Shown in pieces: positions 17,069 through 24,845 of a stretch of 39,954 nucleotides of DNA. Below the pieces are notes generated by a model. That model did not search any database. It was not told the DNA's origin and saw only the letters and a list, made by a program, of their open reading frames with translations. The position numbers and the translations under genes are program-made. The first letter of the stretch is position 1. The number at the start of each line of letters is the position of its first letter. Source of the DNA: Gemmataceae bacterium (lineage in GTDB: Bacteria; Planctomycetota; Planctomycetia; Gemmatales; Gemmataceae); NCBI GenBank assembly GCA_028288765.1, contig JAQGHQ010000010.1, positions 1-39,954 of the forward strand. The letters are read 5' to 3'.

Positions 17069-18124
17069 TTACAACGCTCGCCCGATCTGAACCACCCGGC
17101 CGCGGTAACGGGCCGAGACGCCGCCCGGAAAGTCCCACCCGCCCGAGAGATGCTGCGCCACGTCGACCGCGCGCTCCCACTGAAAATACCCCATCTCACC
17201 CATCGGCCACCCTTCCCGCTCCCAGATCAGCCGGAGGGCCGCGCGGAGCACGAGCTGGGGGGCCGCGGTCAGGATGCCGGCGTCGAGGATCACGCTCTTC
17301 CCCGCCCGGGGCAGCTCGGCCCGGTCCAGGAGGGCGCGGGCCTGTTCGGCGATGACGGCGTGGGCCTCGGCGGCTTGCTCCGCGAGACGGCCGAGGACGG
17401 TCATGACTTCCGGGTTGAAGGTCTTCAAGAGCGGTAGCAGATCGGCCCGGATGCGGTTGCGGGTGAACCGCGGGTCGGCGTTCGAGGCGTCCTCCCGGAA
17501 TGGCTGGCCCAGGGAGGTGAGGTACTCGACGATCTCGGCGCGGGTGACGGTAAGGAAGGGGCGGAACAGGCGAGCGGGGGGCATGAGCCCCCCGTGTGAG
17601 CCCTCGCCGGCTCGGTCAGTTAAACTTGAACCCGGGGGGCTCATGCCCCCCGCTCGCCACTCGTGCGAGCTTCCGATCCCCCGCAGCCCTTGCAACCCGG
17701 TGCCGCGGATCAGCCGGTGCAGCACCGTCTCCGCCTGGTCGTCGGCCGTGTGTCCGGTCGCGACCCACCTCGCCCCGACCTCTCCCGCGACCTCCGCCAG
17801 CCGGGCGTACCGTACCCGCCGGGCCGTCCCTTCGAGGTTGGCGCCGGCCGCTTCCCTCCCCACGTCCACGCGGACCGCCCGGAACCCGACCCCGAGCACC
17901 CCGGCCAGGTCCCGCACGAACGCCTCGTCCGCGTCGGACTCCGCCCCGCGGAGCAGGTGGTTGACGTGCGCGACCGTGAGCGGACCGGCGGGTACCGCGG
18001 CCAGTGCCCGCAGGAGCGCGACGCTGTCCGCCCCGCCGGACACCGCCACCACCCCGGGGTCTTGCCCGCCCGGGCGGGCGGCCATGAACCGCCGGATCAC
18101 CTGAACCACCCGCGGCGTTCGCAT
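17069..18124 (-). CDS. tilS: tRNA(Ile)-lysidine synthase with an in-frame palindromic insertion
   Basis: 351 residues; the ATG at 18124 has an AGGGG-type site upstream. It carries the PP-loop motif VAVSGGADSVALL (SGGADS at residues 29-34), then HVNHLLRGAESDADEAFV and TGHTADDQAETVLHRLIRGTG, as in TilS. The enzyme converts C34 of tRNA-Ile(CAU) to lysidine using ATP and lysine, so AUA is read as Ile; it is normally essential. After LQGLRGIGSS an unusual stretch (residues ~156-186) contains GGMSPPGSS and SHGGLMPPAR before the family resumes at LFRPFLTVTRAEIVEYL and FTRNRIRADLLPLL. This stretch is encoded exactly by the 90-nt inverted repeat at 17569-17658. The reading frame stays open, so the protein is probably functional with a longer surface loop. 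The C-terminal lysidine domain is short. Confidence 0.95.
   Translation of the reverse strand: MRTPRVVQVIRRFMAARPGGQDPGVVAVSGGADSVALLRALAAVPAGPLTVAHVNHLLRGAESDADEAFVRDLAGVLGVGFRAVRVDVGREAAGANLEGTARRVRYARLAEVAGEVGARWVATGHTADDQAETVLHRLIRGTGLQGLRGIGSSHEWRAGGMSPPGSSLTDRAGEGSHGGLMPPARLFRPFLTVTRAEIVEYLTSLGQPFREDASNADPRFTRNRIRADLLPLLKTFNPEVMTVLGRLAEQAAEAHAVIAEQARALLDRAELPRAGKSVILDAGILTAAPQLVLRAALRLIWEREGWPMGEMGYFQWERAVDVAQHLSGGWDFPGGVSARYRGRVVQIGRAL
17569..17658. repeat. 90-nt palindromic element inserted in tilS
   Basis: Positions 17569-17593 and 17634-17658 are perfect 25-nt inverted arms (arm core GGCGAGCGGGGGGCATGAGC), with a 40-nt loop. The total of 90 nt is divisible by three, which keeps the tilS frame. 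A related half-copy lies in purH at 15591-15618. Confidence 0.95.
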
Positions 18125-18255
18125 CCCCCGCCCCTGGTACAATTCCCCATACCCGCCGCCCGCCCGCGGCTTCACCAGTGTATACCGCACGCCGGCCCGG
18201 CCTTTGCCCCGGGGCGGCGAGTTCGGCTTGATTCATCTTTTCCCGGAGGCTATCC

Positions 18256-18768
18256 GTGCCGCCCGAGAATCCCGACATGGAGACGAAGCCGGTCGAACGC
18301 GAACTCCCCGTCGCCCGGCTGGCGCGGCCGCCCCGAGCCCGGTGGTTCGTCCGAACCGCCTTGCTCGGCATCGCGGCCGCGCTCGCGGTGGTCTTCGGGC
18401 TGGCGTGCTACCTGAACCCGTACGGCCCCGACGGGGCCCCGCGGTCGATGGCCACGCACACCCAGCTCGGACTCCCGCCGTGTAACTTCGTGGTGATGAC
18501 CGGGAAGCCGTGCCCGTCGTGCGGGATGACTACCAGCTTCGCCCTGCTCGTCCGGGGGGACGTGGGGGCGTCGGCCCGGGCCAACTGGGTCGGGACGGCA
18601 CTGGCCGTGTTCTGGGCCGGGCTGCTGGTGTGGGCGGTCGCGAGCGGGCTGACCGGCCGGCTCCTGTTCATCCCGCACCGGCGGGGCGAGCTGGTGCTGA
18701 CCGTCGTCGTCGGTGCATTCCTGGTCCTCATGCTCGGGCGGTGGGTCGGGATATTGCTCGGGGGATAG
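18256..18768 (+). CDS. DUF2752 membrane protein
   Basis: 170 residues from a GTG at 18256, with GGAGG six nt upstream. The signature [20 protein letters not shown] matches DUF2752 (CPxCGxTxxF). Predicted membrane helices are at ~35-53 ([18 protein letters not shown]), ~112-130 ([19 protein letters not shown]) and ~146-166. The family is a set of small bacterial inner-membrane proteins of unknown biochemical role. It diverges from tilS, leaving 131 bp for two promoters. Confidence 0.85.
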   Translation: MPPENPDMETKPVERELPVARLARPPRARWFVRTALLGIAAALAVVFGLACYLNPYGPDGAPRSMATHTQLGLPPCNFVVMTGKPCPSCGMTTSFALLVRGDVGASARANWVGTALAVFWAGLLVWAVASGLTGRLLFIPHRRGELVLTVVVGAFLVLMLGRWVGILLGG

Positions 18769-18779
18769 GGGTCGGGTCA

Positions 18780-18874
18780 GAAGGTGTGGGTGGCTCGTGT
18801 GAGTGTGGGTGAAGACCGGCGGCCGGATCGGCGCCCGGGGTTCACTCGCTCTAGCCACTCGCACTCACACTTTC
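18780..18874. repeat. Imperfect inverted repeat of GTGTGAGTG words
   Basis: The left part (18780-18813, rich in GTGTGGGTG and GTGTGAGTG) and the right part (18841-18874) pair imperfectly, with about 21 of 34 positions complementary and the best match at both ends. It has the same layout as other borders here but is more degraded. It lies just upstream of the lipoprotein start at 18892. Confidence 0.5.
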
Positions 18875-18891
18875 GCGGGGGGGGTTCACGG

Positions 18892-19593
18892 ATGAACGCG
18901 ACTGGACGATGGGCCCGGCGGGCCGTGTGGGCGACGCTCGTGGCCGTGCTGACCATCGGGTGCAGCCCGCTCACCACGATCGCCTTTCTGTTCCGCAAGG
19001 ACGAGAAGGTCCCGGCCGAGTACCCGCTCCGGCCGAAGGAAGGGCCGAAGCGCGAGAAGGATCAGGAGATCGTCGTCCTGGTGATCTGCGGAGTGAATAA
19101 CTCCCGGGTGCCGGTCGAGTTCGCCGGGATGGACCGCGAGCTGGCCCAGATCATTGCCAAGAAACTGGCCGAAGAGGCGAAGGAGAACAAGGAGAAACTC
19201 ACGGTCGTCGCGGCGGCCAAGCTCGAGAGTTTCAAGGCGGCGAACCCGAACTGGAAGTCCATGCGGCCGGCCGCGATCGGGAAGCGGCTCGGGGCGGACG
19301 TCGTGCTCGACGTGAGCCTCGGGAACATCAACATCTATCAGCCTGGCAGCGGGAACCAGTTCTACCAGGGCCGGGCCAACGTGGACGTGTCCGTGTACGA
19401 CACGACGGACACGTCCGGGACGTCGAAGGGCCAGTACGTCCACCCGTTCGCCTACCCGAAGACGGAAATCAACCCGGTCGAGAACCAGCCCGTGTCCCTG
19501 TTCAAGCAGCAGTTCGTCGAGCACCTGGCGCGGGACCTGGTCCGGAAGCACCTCGATTACAAGCAGAGTGCCGAGATCGCGGCCGGCGACTGA
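18892..19593 (+). CDS. Lipoprotein of unknown function
   Basis: 233 residues; the ATG at 18892 has a G-rich tract (GCGGGGGGGG) about nine nt upstream. An N-terminal signal with a lipobox (TLVAVLTIGC, Cys at residue 23) points to a lipid-anchored envelope protein. The body contains QEIVVLVICGVNNSRVPVEF, a Lys/Glu-rich helix (KKLAEEAKENKEKLTVVAAA) and IGKRLGADVVLDVSLGNINI. This alpha/beta layout resembles envelope lipoproteins with a CsgG/TolB-N-like fold, but only loosely. A strong palindrome at 19621-19658 probably ends its transcript. Confidence 0.8.
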   Translation: MNATGRWARRAVWATLVAVLTIGCSPLTTIAFLFRKDEKVPAEYPLRPKEGPKREKDQEIVVLVICGVNNSRVPVEFAGMDRELAQIIAKKLAEEAKENKEKLTVVAAAKLESFKAANPNWKSMRPAAIGKRLGADVVLDVSLGNINIYQPGSGNQFYQGRANVDVSVYDTTDTSGTSKGQYVHPFAYPKTEINPVENQPVSLFKQQFVEHLARDLVRKHLDYKQSAEIAAGD

Positions 19594-19620
19594 GCCGGGG
19601 GCGGATGGGGGAGACGATCG

Positions 19621-19658
19621 ACCGCCCGGCCGGGTCGCCGGCGACCCGGCCGGGCGGT
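19621..19658 (+). terminator. 38-nt perfect palindrome, probable terminator
   Basis: Positions 19621-19658 are wholly self-complementary (ACCGCCCGGCCGGGTCG pairs with its complement), followed by TTCGGTTTCG. It lies 27 bp past the lipoprotein stop and before nuoI. The stem is very stable; the T-run is short. Confidence 0.7.
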
Positions 19659-19755
19659 TCGGTTTCGGGGGTGGTGGTTCCGGCCGGGCCGGGCGAGTAG
19701 AATTCCTATACGGCCGCCCGATCCCGCTCACCGCCACCCGCCCCCGACGACTCCC

Positions 19756-20319
19756 ATGCGGACCTGGTTCCGGAACGTGGCCCTGGCGACCTCGACCATC
19801 GCCCGGGGCATGTACATCACCCTCTGGTACTTCGTCCAGTCGTTCCGCCGGAAGGCGTTCACCCAGCACTTCGAATACCCGGAGAAGCCGGTCCCGATCC
19901 GGCCGCGGTACCGCGGGTTCCACCGGTTCGACCTGACCACCTGCATCGGGTGCGACAAGTGCGCCCGGGCCTGCCCGGTCGACTGCATCTACATCGACAA
20001 GGAGAAGGCGGCGCCCCCGGCCAAGGGGTTCGTGGTCACCGGGTTCAAGATCGACTACACGAAGTGCATGTTCTGCGCGCTCTGCGTGGACCCGTGCCCG
20101 GTGGACTGCATCTTCATGGGGTCGAACTACGACATCAGCACGTACTCCCGCGACGGGTGCGTGGTGGACTACGCCAAGCTCCCCCTGGAGGTCGCCTGGG
20201 GCCAGGACACCCTGAACCCGACGGCCGTCCAGGAGTCGAAGCGGGTCAGCCTGCCGGTCTGGACGAAGGCGGCGGAACAGGGGCCAGGGGTCAGGGGTCA
20301 GGGGTCAGAAAAGTCCTGA
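19756..20319 (+). CDS. nuoI: NADH-quinone oxidoreductase subunit I
   Basis: 187 residues from the ATG at 19756. There are two 4Fe-4S ferredoxin motifs: CIGCDKCARACP (Cys63, 66, 69, 73) and CMFCALCVDPCP (Cys104, 107, 110, 114). These bind clusters N6a and N6b in the complex I peripheral arm. The N-terminal amphipathic region (GMYITLWYFVQSF) contacts the membrane arm. The last ~13 residues (QGPGVRGQGSEKS) are encoded by the GGGGTCA repeat that follows, so the tail was probably acquired from the repeat. It is the first nuo gene here, ahead of nuoA, which is not the usual A-B-C-D order. Confidence 0.95.
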   Translation: MRTWFRNVALATSTIARGMYITLWYFVQSFRRKAFTQHFEYPEKPVPIRPRYRGFHRFDLTTCIGCDKCARACPVDCIYIDKEKAAPPAKGFVVTGFKIDYTKCMFCALCVDPCPVDCIFMGSNYDISTYSRDGCVVDYAKLPLEVAWGQDTLNPTAVQESKRVSLPVWTKAAEQGPGVRGQGSEKS

Positions 20320-20391
20320 CTTCTTGCCTCTGACCCCTTGGTCTGATGCTGGTTTCTGACCCCTGACCCCTGACCCCTGACCCCTGACCCC
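20286..20391. repeat. Word-repeat element: GGGGTCA x3 facing TGACCCC x5
   Basis: Three GGGGTCA units (20287-20307) face five TGACCCC units (20357-20391), exact inverse complements able to form a long hairpin. The left half codes for the end of NuoI. The right half ends four nt before the nuoA ATG, taking the place where a Shine-Dalgarno sequence would be. Confidence 0.92.
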
Positions 20392-20395
20392 TGAT

Positions 20396-21043
20396 ATGCC
20401 TGACCTCGTCCTGTTCGTCCTGATCTTCCTCGCCGCCGGGGGCGGGGTGCTGGCCTCGAACCTCCTCCTCGGCCGTCTCATCCGCCCGCACCGGCCGAGC
20501 CCCGAGAAGGGAGCCGTGTACGAGTGCGGGGAGCCGACCATCGGGTCGGCGTGGGTGCAGTTCGACCTCCGGTTCTACGTCGTCGCCCTGTTGTTCGTGA
20601 TCTTCGACGTGGAACTCGCCTTCTTCTTCCCGTGGGCGGTGGTGTTCGGCACGGCGAACAAACTGGCAGACCCGGACCTCCCGCCGGCCGATCGCCAGGC
20701 CCTGGTACAGACCCTTGCCCCGCCGCCCGGCCCGGCCGCGTCCCCGGAGCGCGGCGACCCGGCCGGGTCCGTCACCCGGGCTGGTGGCACGACCCCGGCC
20801 CCAGAGAAGGACGCGGCCGCGGCGAAAGCGCTCGCCTGGGTCGCGTTCGGGGACATCCTGGTGTTCTTCGGGGTCCTGCTCGTCGGGTTCGCGTACCTGT
20901 GGCGGCGGGGCGACCTGGCGTGGGTCCGGAGCACGGCCGCCCAGGCAGAAAGCGCTGAATCCGCCGCGGAGCGGCGGGCTACTATCAGCACAACACCCGA
21001 GACCCGAATCCCGAACGAAACCCCGTCGCCCGTCTCGGTTTGA
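20396..21043 (+). CDS. nuoA: NADH-quinone oxidoreductase subunit A, enlarged
   Basis: 215 residues from the ATG at 20396, against about 120-150 for most NuoA proteins. Three membrane helices are seen: ~3-25 ([20 protein letters not shown]), ~60-82 ([20 protein letters not shown]) and ~150-170 ([17 protein letters not shown]). The conserved YECGEP motif lies before helix 2. A Pro/Ala-rich insertion of about 60 residues (near [16 protein letters not shown]) separates helices 2 and 3. The C-terminal ~30 residues (from [14 protein letters not shown]) run into hairpin and word-repeat DNA, including CCGCCGCGGAGCGGCGG. No Shine-Dalgarno is visible, because a TGACCCC array directly precedes the start. 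It is part of the proton-pumping membrane arm. Confidence 0.93.
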   Translation: MPDLVLFVLIFLAAGGGVLASNLLLGRLIRPHRPSPEKGAVYECGEPTIGSAWVQFDLRFYVVALLFVIFDVELAFFFPWAVVFGTANKLADPDLPPADRQALVQTLAPPPGPAASPERGDPAGSVTRAGGTTPAPEKDAAAAKALAWVAFGDILVFFGVLLVGFAYLWRRGDLAWVRSTAAQAESAESAAERRATISTTPETRIPNETPSPVSV

Positions 21044-21108
21044 CGGCGGGCTCGTTTGCTTTTTTCGGGTTTCGTGCTTCGAAATTCGGATTTCCCCCGG
21101 AGGGGACA

Positions 21109-21720
21109 ATGGGAATGCTCGAAGGGCACTTCGAAGACGGGTTCGTGGCGACGAACCTGGAGTGGGCAATTAACTGGGCGCGTGAGTCGAGCCTGTGGCC
21201 GATGACGTTCGGGCTGGCCTGCTGCGCGATCGAGATGATGGCCACCGGGGCCAGCCGGTACGACATCGACCGGTTCGGGGCCGGGGCGTTCCGGGCCACC
21301 CCCCGGCAGGCCGACCTGATGATCGTCGCCGGGACCGTGAACCTGAAGATGGCCGACCGGGTCCGGCGGCTGTACAACCAGATGCCCGACCCGAAGTTCG
21401 TGATCGCGATGGGCGCCTGCACGTGCGGCGGCGGGCCCTACTACAAGTACGGGTACAACGTGGCCAAGGGCGTCGACCTGGTCGTCCCGGTAGACGTGTA
21501 CGTGCCCGGGTGCCCGCCGCGGCCGGAGGCGCTGCTCGAAGGGCTGATGCGGATCCAGGACAAGGTCCGCAAGATGAAGGAGTACCACAAGGGCCGGCCG
21601 GTCGACCTCCCGATCCCCACCCGGACCGGCTCGGTCCTGCTCCCGGACGAGCTCGCCACCCCCGAGAAGGCGCTGGAGTTCGTCAAGGAGACCAAGGAGC
21701 GGGCCAAGGCGGCGAAGTGA
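21109..21720 (+). CDS. nuoB: NADH-quinone oxidoreductase subunit B
   Basis: 203 residues; the ATG at 21109 follows GGAGGGG, and a second ATG at 21115 is possible. The four ligands of the N2 4Fe-4S cluster are visible: Cys38 and Cys39 (LACCAIEMM), Cys104 ([12 protein letters not shown]) and Cys135 ([14 protein letters not shown]). N2 passes electrons to quinone at the NuoB/NuoD interface. The C-terminus carries a Lys-rich extension. It is followed at once by a GGGGTGGTG repeat element. Confidence 0.97.
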   Translation: MGMLEGHFEDGFVATNLEWAINWARESSLWPMTFGLACCAIEMMATGASRYDIDRFGAGAFRATPRQADLMIVAGTVNLKMADRVRRLYNQMPDPKFVIAMGACTCGGGPYYKYGYNVAKGVDLVVPVDVYVPGCPPRPEALLEGLMRIQDKVRKMKEYHKGRPVDLPIPTRTGSVLLPDELATPEKALEFVKETKERAKAAK

Positions 21721-21867
21721 GGGTGGGGTGGTGGGGTGGTGAAGTGAGGGTGGGGTGGTGGGGTGGTGAAGTCGCGGGAATGACAGGATCGTGCCTCACA
21801 ACCTCACAACCTCACTACCCCACAACCTCACTACCTCACAACCTCACTACCCCACAACCTACTACCC
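21721..21867. repeat. Word-repeat element: GGGGTGGTG units facing CCTCACAAC/CACTACCCCAC units
   Basis: On the left, a 27-bp unit of GGGTGGGGTGG-type words occurs twice (starting at 21721 and 21748). On the right (about 21794-21867), CCTCACAA and CTCACTACCCC words repeat as an approximate inverted complement. It fills the whole nuoB-nuoC gap and leaves nuoC without a recognisable Shine-Dalgarno. Confidence 0.9.
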
Positions 21868-21883
21868 GATCACCTCATCCACA

Positions 21884-22417
21884 ATGACCGCTACAGACAT
21901 CGCCGCCCTCCTCGAACAGCAGTTCGGTCCGGCGGTCACCGGGAAGAACCTCACCGCGCTCGACCCGTTCGTCACCGTCGACCCGGCGAGGCTGGTCGAG
22001 GTCGGGACGTTCCTCCGCGACGACCCCCGGCTGCGGTTCGAGATGCTCAACGACGTCTCCGGAGTCGACTACCTGGAGCCGGACCCGAAGAAGGCCCCGA
22101 AGGCCGGGTTCGACCCGCACCTCGAAGTCGTTTACCACCTCTCCAGTTTCACGTTCCCGGGCCGGCGGTTCACCCTGAAGGTCATGCTCCCGCGGTGGAA
22201 GGGCGACCGGCCGGGTGAGCTGCCCGAGATGCCCTCCGTCGCCGGCATCTGGCGGACCGCGGACTGGCACGAGCGCGAGGTGTACGACCTCGTCGGGGTG
22301 TTCTTCATCGGCCACCCGGACCTCCGGCGTATCCTGCTCGCCGAGGACTGGATTGGGCACCCCCTCCGCAAGGATTACGAATACCCGCTCGAATACCACG
22401 GCATCCGCTGCCGGTGA
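21884..22417 (+). CDS. nuoC: NADH-quinone oxidoreductase subunit C
   Basis: 177 residues. The ATG at 21884 ([15 protein letters not shown]) is chosen because residues from earlier in-frame starts are translated repeat DNA. The family core is present: [18 protein letters not shown], then [20 protein letters not shown] and [19 protein letters not shown]. This is the 30-kDa-subunit signature. It forms part of the peripheral arm next to NuoD, to which it is fused in some bacteria; here nuoD lies 3.3 kb away. No ribosome-binding site is apparent. Confidence 0.96.
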   Translation: MTATDIAALLEQQFGPAVTGKNLTALDPFVTVDPARLVEVGTFLRDDPRLRFEMLNDVSGVDYLEPDPKKAPKAGFDPHLEVVYHLSSFTFPGRRFTLKVMLPRWKGDRPGELPEMPSVAGIWRTADWHEREVYDLVGVFFIGHPDLRRILLAEDWIGHPLRKDYEYPLEYHGIRCR

Positions 22418-22574
22418 CCGCCCGCTCGACACTGTCCGTTTCATCTGGCGGTCGCACGGGCGGCCTGGTATTATCTTTCCTATCTTGCCCAGTTTGCCGG
22501 CTCCCTTGGCGGAGTCGGGACCGGGCTGCGTCGGCAGTTTCACCCGAACACCTTCGCCCACCGAGGACCGCATC

Positions 22575-23147
22575 ATGTCCCGGCTCGTCAGCCCGGTAGT
22601 CCGGGCGGTGCTGGCCACTCTGTCCGTCGTTGCTTCGGCCGGCACAACGTTCGCCCAACCCGACCCGACCGCCCCGCCGCCGCGCCCCGCTTCGCCCGGC
22701 ACCGTGCTGCCGGCACCGACAACGGTGCCCTCGGCCAAACCGCCGGAACCGGTCCCGATGGGCTGGTCGGCGTACCCCTCCCCCGGCGCGGCGTTCGTCG
22801 CCTACCCCGGGATGCCGGCCTTTTATTACCCCGGGTATGGATACGGCTACGGGTACGTAACGCTCCCGCCCCGGGCGGTGTACGGCCCGTCCGTCTCCCC
22901 GACCGAGTACCCCTACGGCTCCGTCCCCGGCTACCCCGTCGGCGGCGGCACCCTCCCGCCCCGGGCGGTGTACGGCCCGTCCGTCTCCCCGACCGAGTAC
23001 CCGTACACCGGGTTCGTCCCCGGATACCCGTACCCGGGGTACGCCGCGCTCTCGCCCTACCCCCGGACCGTATCCTCGTACTCCTCCGGGCCGTCGAAGT
23101 ACCCGCTGATTGGGCCGGTCTCTCAGCCAAGGTACTGGCGGCGGTGA
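22575..23147 (+). CDS. Secreted Tyr/Pro/Gly-rich protein with an internal repeat
   Basis: 190 residues from the ATG at 22575. A clear signal peptide (VVRAVLATLSVVASAGTTFA) precedes a low-complexity region rich in Pro, Tyr and Gly (YYPGYGYGYGYV). The unit TLPPRAVYGPSVSPTEYPY occurs twice, 30 residues apart. No domain is recognised. Such proteins are common surface or cell-envelope proteins in planctomycetes, and the role is unknown. It interrupts the nuo cluster between nuoC and nuoD. Confidence 0.8.
   Translation: MSRLVSPVVRAVLATLSVVASAGTTFAQPDPTAPPPRPASPGTVLPAPTTVPSAKPPEPVPMGWSAYPSPGAAFVAYPGMPAFYYPGYGYGYGYVTLPPRAVYGPSVSPTEYPYGSVPGYPVGGGTLPPRAVYGPSVSPTEYPYTGFVPGYPYPGYAALSPYPRTVSSYSSGPSKYPLIGPVSQPRYWRR
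22863..23006 (+). repeat. Near-identical 54-bp direct repeat within a coding region
   Basis: Copies at 22863-22916 and 22953-23006, offset by 90 bp, differ by a single base. The period of 30 codons preserves the frame and duplicates the TLPPRAVYGP-type segment. Confidence 0.9.
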
Positions 23148-23161
23148 TGACCCAGGTCGGA

Positions 23162-23193
23162 CCCCCGGTGTCTCGAATGAAACCGGGGTTCTC
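23162..23193. terminator. Terminator hairpin between convergent genes
   Basis: CCCCGGT (23163-23169) pairs with ACCGGGG (23182-23188), followed on the plus strand by TTCTCC. It lies between the convergent ends at 23147 and 23208 and could serve both genes. Confidence 0.6.
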
Positions 23194-23207
23194 CGCAGGT
23201 TCGCGGG

Positions 23208-23855
23208 TCACTTTCCCAGCGCGGCGGCCACTGCCGCGGTCCATTTCTCGTACCCCGCCGGGCTGAGGTGCAGCCCGTCCTTCGCGAACAGCTCCGGGGC
23301 CGGCGTCCCGTCCGGGCCGAGCATGGCCGGGACGACGTCGACGAACGCGAGGCGGGGGTCGGTCGCGCAGAACTCCTTCACCAGCGAGTTCGTCTTCTTC
23401 TGGTCGTCGAACCGCTTCCACCGCGCGACGCTCGGCTTGATGGAGAGGAACAGGACGCGGCACTTCGGCACGTCCTTGTGAACGGCCGCGCAGAACGCCC
23501 GAAAGTCGGCCAGCACCTGCCCCGGCTTGCGGCCGCTGGCGACGTCGTTGTCCCCGGCGTAGAAGACGACCGCCCCCGGCTTGTGCGGGGCGACGATCCG
23601 GGCCGCGAAGTGCGCGACGTCGCGGACCTCGGCCCCACCGAACCCGACGTTGACGTAACCCCGGTCGGGGAACGACGTCTTCAGGTCCCACAGCCGAATG
23701 CTGGAGCTGCCCGCGAAGACCACGCCCCCTTCCTTCGGCGGTGCGTCCTTCAGCCGCTTCTCGATGGCGGCGATCTCCTTCTCCCATCTGGCGAACCGGT
23801 CGGCGTCCTCCGCGGCGGGCGGCCCGAGGGCGATCAGGGTGAGCGTCAGGAACAT
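23208..23855 (-). CDS. SGNH/GDSL-type hydrolase
   Basis: 215 residues. A short hydrophobic N-terminus (LTLTLIALGPPAA) suggests export. The SGNH blocks are in order: the nucleophile Ser in FAGSSSIRLW (~50), a Gly in VGFGGAEV (~74), an Asn in YAGDNDVASG (103), and Asp193 and His196 in KDGLHLSPAGY. The enzyme probably hydrolyses an ester on a carbohydrate or lipid; the substrate is unknown. Its start is only 42 bp from the proposed start of the divergent FkbM gene. Confidence 0.9.
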   Translation of the reverse strand: MFLTLTLIALGPPAAEDADRFARWEKEIAAIEKRLKDAPPKEGGVVFAGSSSIRLWDLKTSFPDRGYVNVGFGGAEVRDVAHFAARIVAPHKPGAVVFYAGDNDVASGRKPGQVLADFRAFCAAVHKDVPKCRVLFLSIKPSVARWKRFDDQKKTNSLVKEFCATDPRLAFVDVVPAMLGPDGTPAPELFAKDGLHLSPAGYEKWTAAVAAALGK

Positions 23856-23897
23856 AAACTGGCTCGGGAAGAGGGTAACGGGGCCGATGACCGGAAC

Positions 23898-24797
23898 TTG
23901 TTCTACGGTTGTTGCGGATCGTTAACACCGCCCCGCGGCCCCGACCCGGAGATCCTCATCCACACGACCCCCACTCCCGTCGCCCCGATCCCCACTCCCG
24001 CTGCCCCGGCCCCCGCGGCCGCCACTCCACCGGCGTCGAGGTTCTTCCGCCTGCCCCGTCGGGATTTCTTCGTCGGCGGGCTCGCCGGGCTCATCGCCGG
24101 CAAGGTGAGCGGGTGGGTCCAGCCGCTCGAGTGGACGCAGGAGGAACTGCCGAACGGAACCCGGCTGTCGTTCGCCCAGCAGGGCGAAGATCTCGTGGTC
24201 GACAGTCTTTTCGGGGCGCTGAAGGTCGGGAAGCCCTCGTACCTGGACATCGGGGCGTACGAGCCGATCCGGTCGAACAACACGTACCTCTTCTACCGGA
24301 AGGGCGGGCGGGGGGTGCTGGTCGAGCCGAACCTCGCGCTCACCCCGAAGCTCCGGCGGAAGCGGCCGGGGGACGTGGTGATCGAGGCCGGGATCGGGGT
24401 CGATGACGCGACCGAGGCCGACTATTACATGCTCAGCGACGAACAGCTGAACACCTTCGACAAGGAACAGGCCGACCGGCTGATCGGCGAGACGACGATC
24501 AAGCTGGAGCGGGTGGTGAAGATGCCGCTGTTGAACGTCAACCGGGTGATCGCCGAGCACTTCGGCGGGGCCGCCCCGGACTACCTGTCGATCGACGTCG
24601 AGGGGCTCGACCTGGCGATCCTCAAGACGCTCGACTACGCCCGGTTCCGGCCGAAGATCATCTGCGCGGAGACGGTGATCACGGGCACCCTGAAGCACAC
24701 CACCGAGACGACCGAGTTCCTGGGGTCGAAGGGGTACGTGGTCCGGGGGATGACGCACCCGAATACGATATTCTTGGATAAGAGCCTGGTGGGTTAG
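23898..24797 (+). CDS. FkbM-family methyltransferase with a Tat-like N-terminus
   Basis: About 299 residues if a TTG at 23898 is the start. No ATG or GTG in frame precedes the domain, and no clear Shine-Dalgarno is seen, so the start is uncertain. The C-terminal ~200 residues match FkbM SAM-dependent methyltransferases: YLDIGAYEPIRSNNTYLFY (SAM loop), GVLVEPN, then DYLSIDVEGLDLAILKTLDY. Before the domain are a Pro/Ala-rich stretch and FRLPRRDFFVGGLAGLIAG, a twin-arginine-like signal (RR at 54-55) with a hydrophobic core. FkbM enzymes usually O-methylate sugars or secondary metabolites in the cytoplasm, so an exported or membrane-anchored form would be unusual. Confidence 0.85.
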   Translation: MFYGCCGSLTPPRGPDPEILIHTTPTPVAPIPTPAAPAPAAATPPASRFFRLPRRDFFVGGLAGLIAGKVSGWVQPLEWTQEELPNGTRLSFAQQGEDLVVDSLFGALKVGKPSYLDIGAYEPIRSNNTYLFYRKGGRGVLVEPNLALTPKLRRKRPGDVVIEAGIGVDDATEADYYMLSDEQLNTFDKEQADRLIGETTIKLERVVKMPLLNVNRVIAEHFGGAAPDYLSIDVEGLDLAILKTLDYARFRPKIICAETVITGTLKHTTETTEFLGSKGYVVRGMTHPNTIFLDKSLVG

Positions 24798-24845
24798 GTA
24801 GTAATATGGCATCGGGCGTCACGGTTTCCGACACCATCACCCCGA

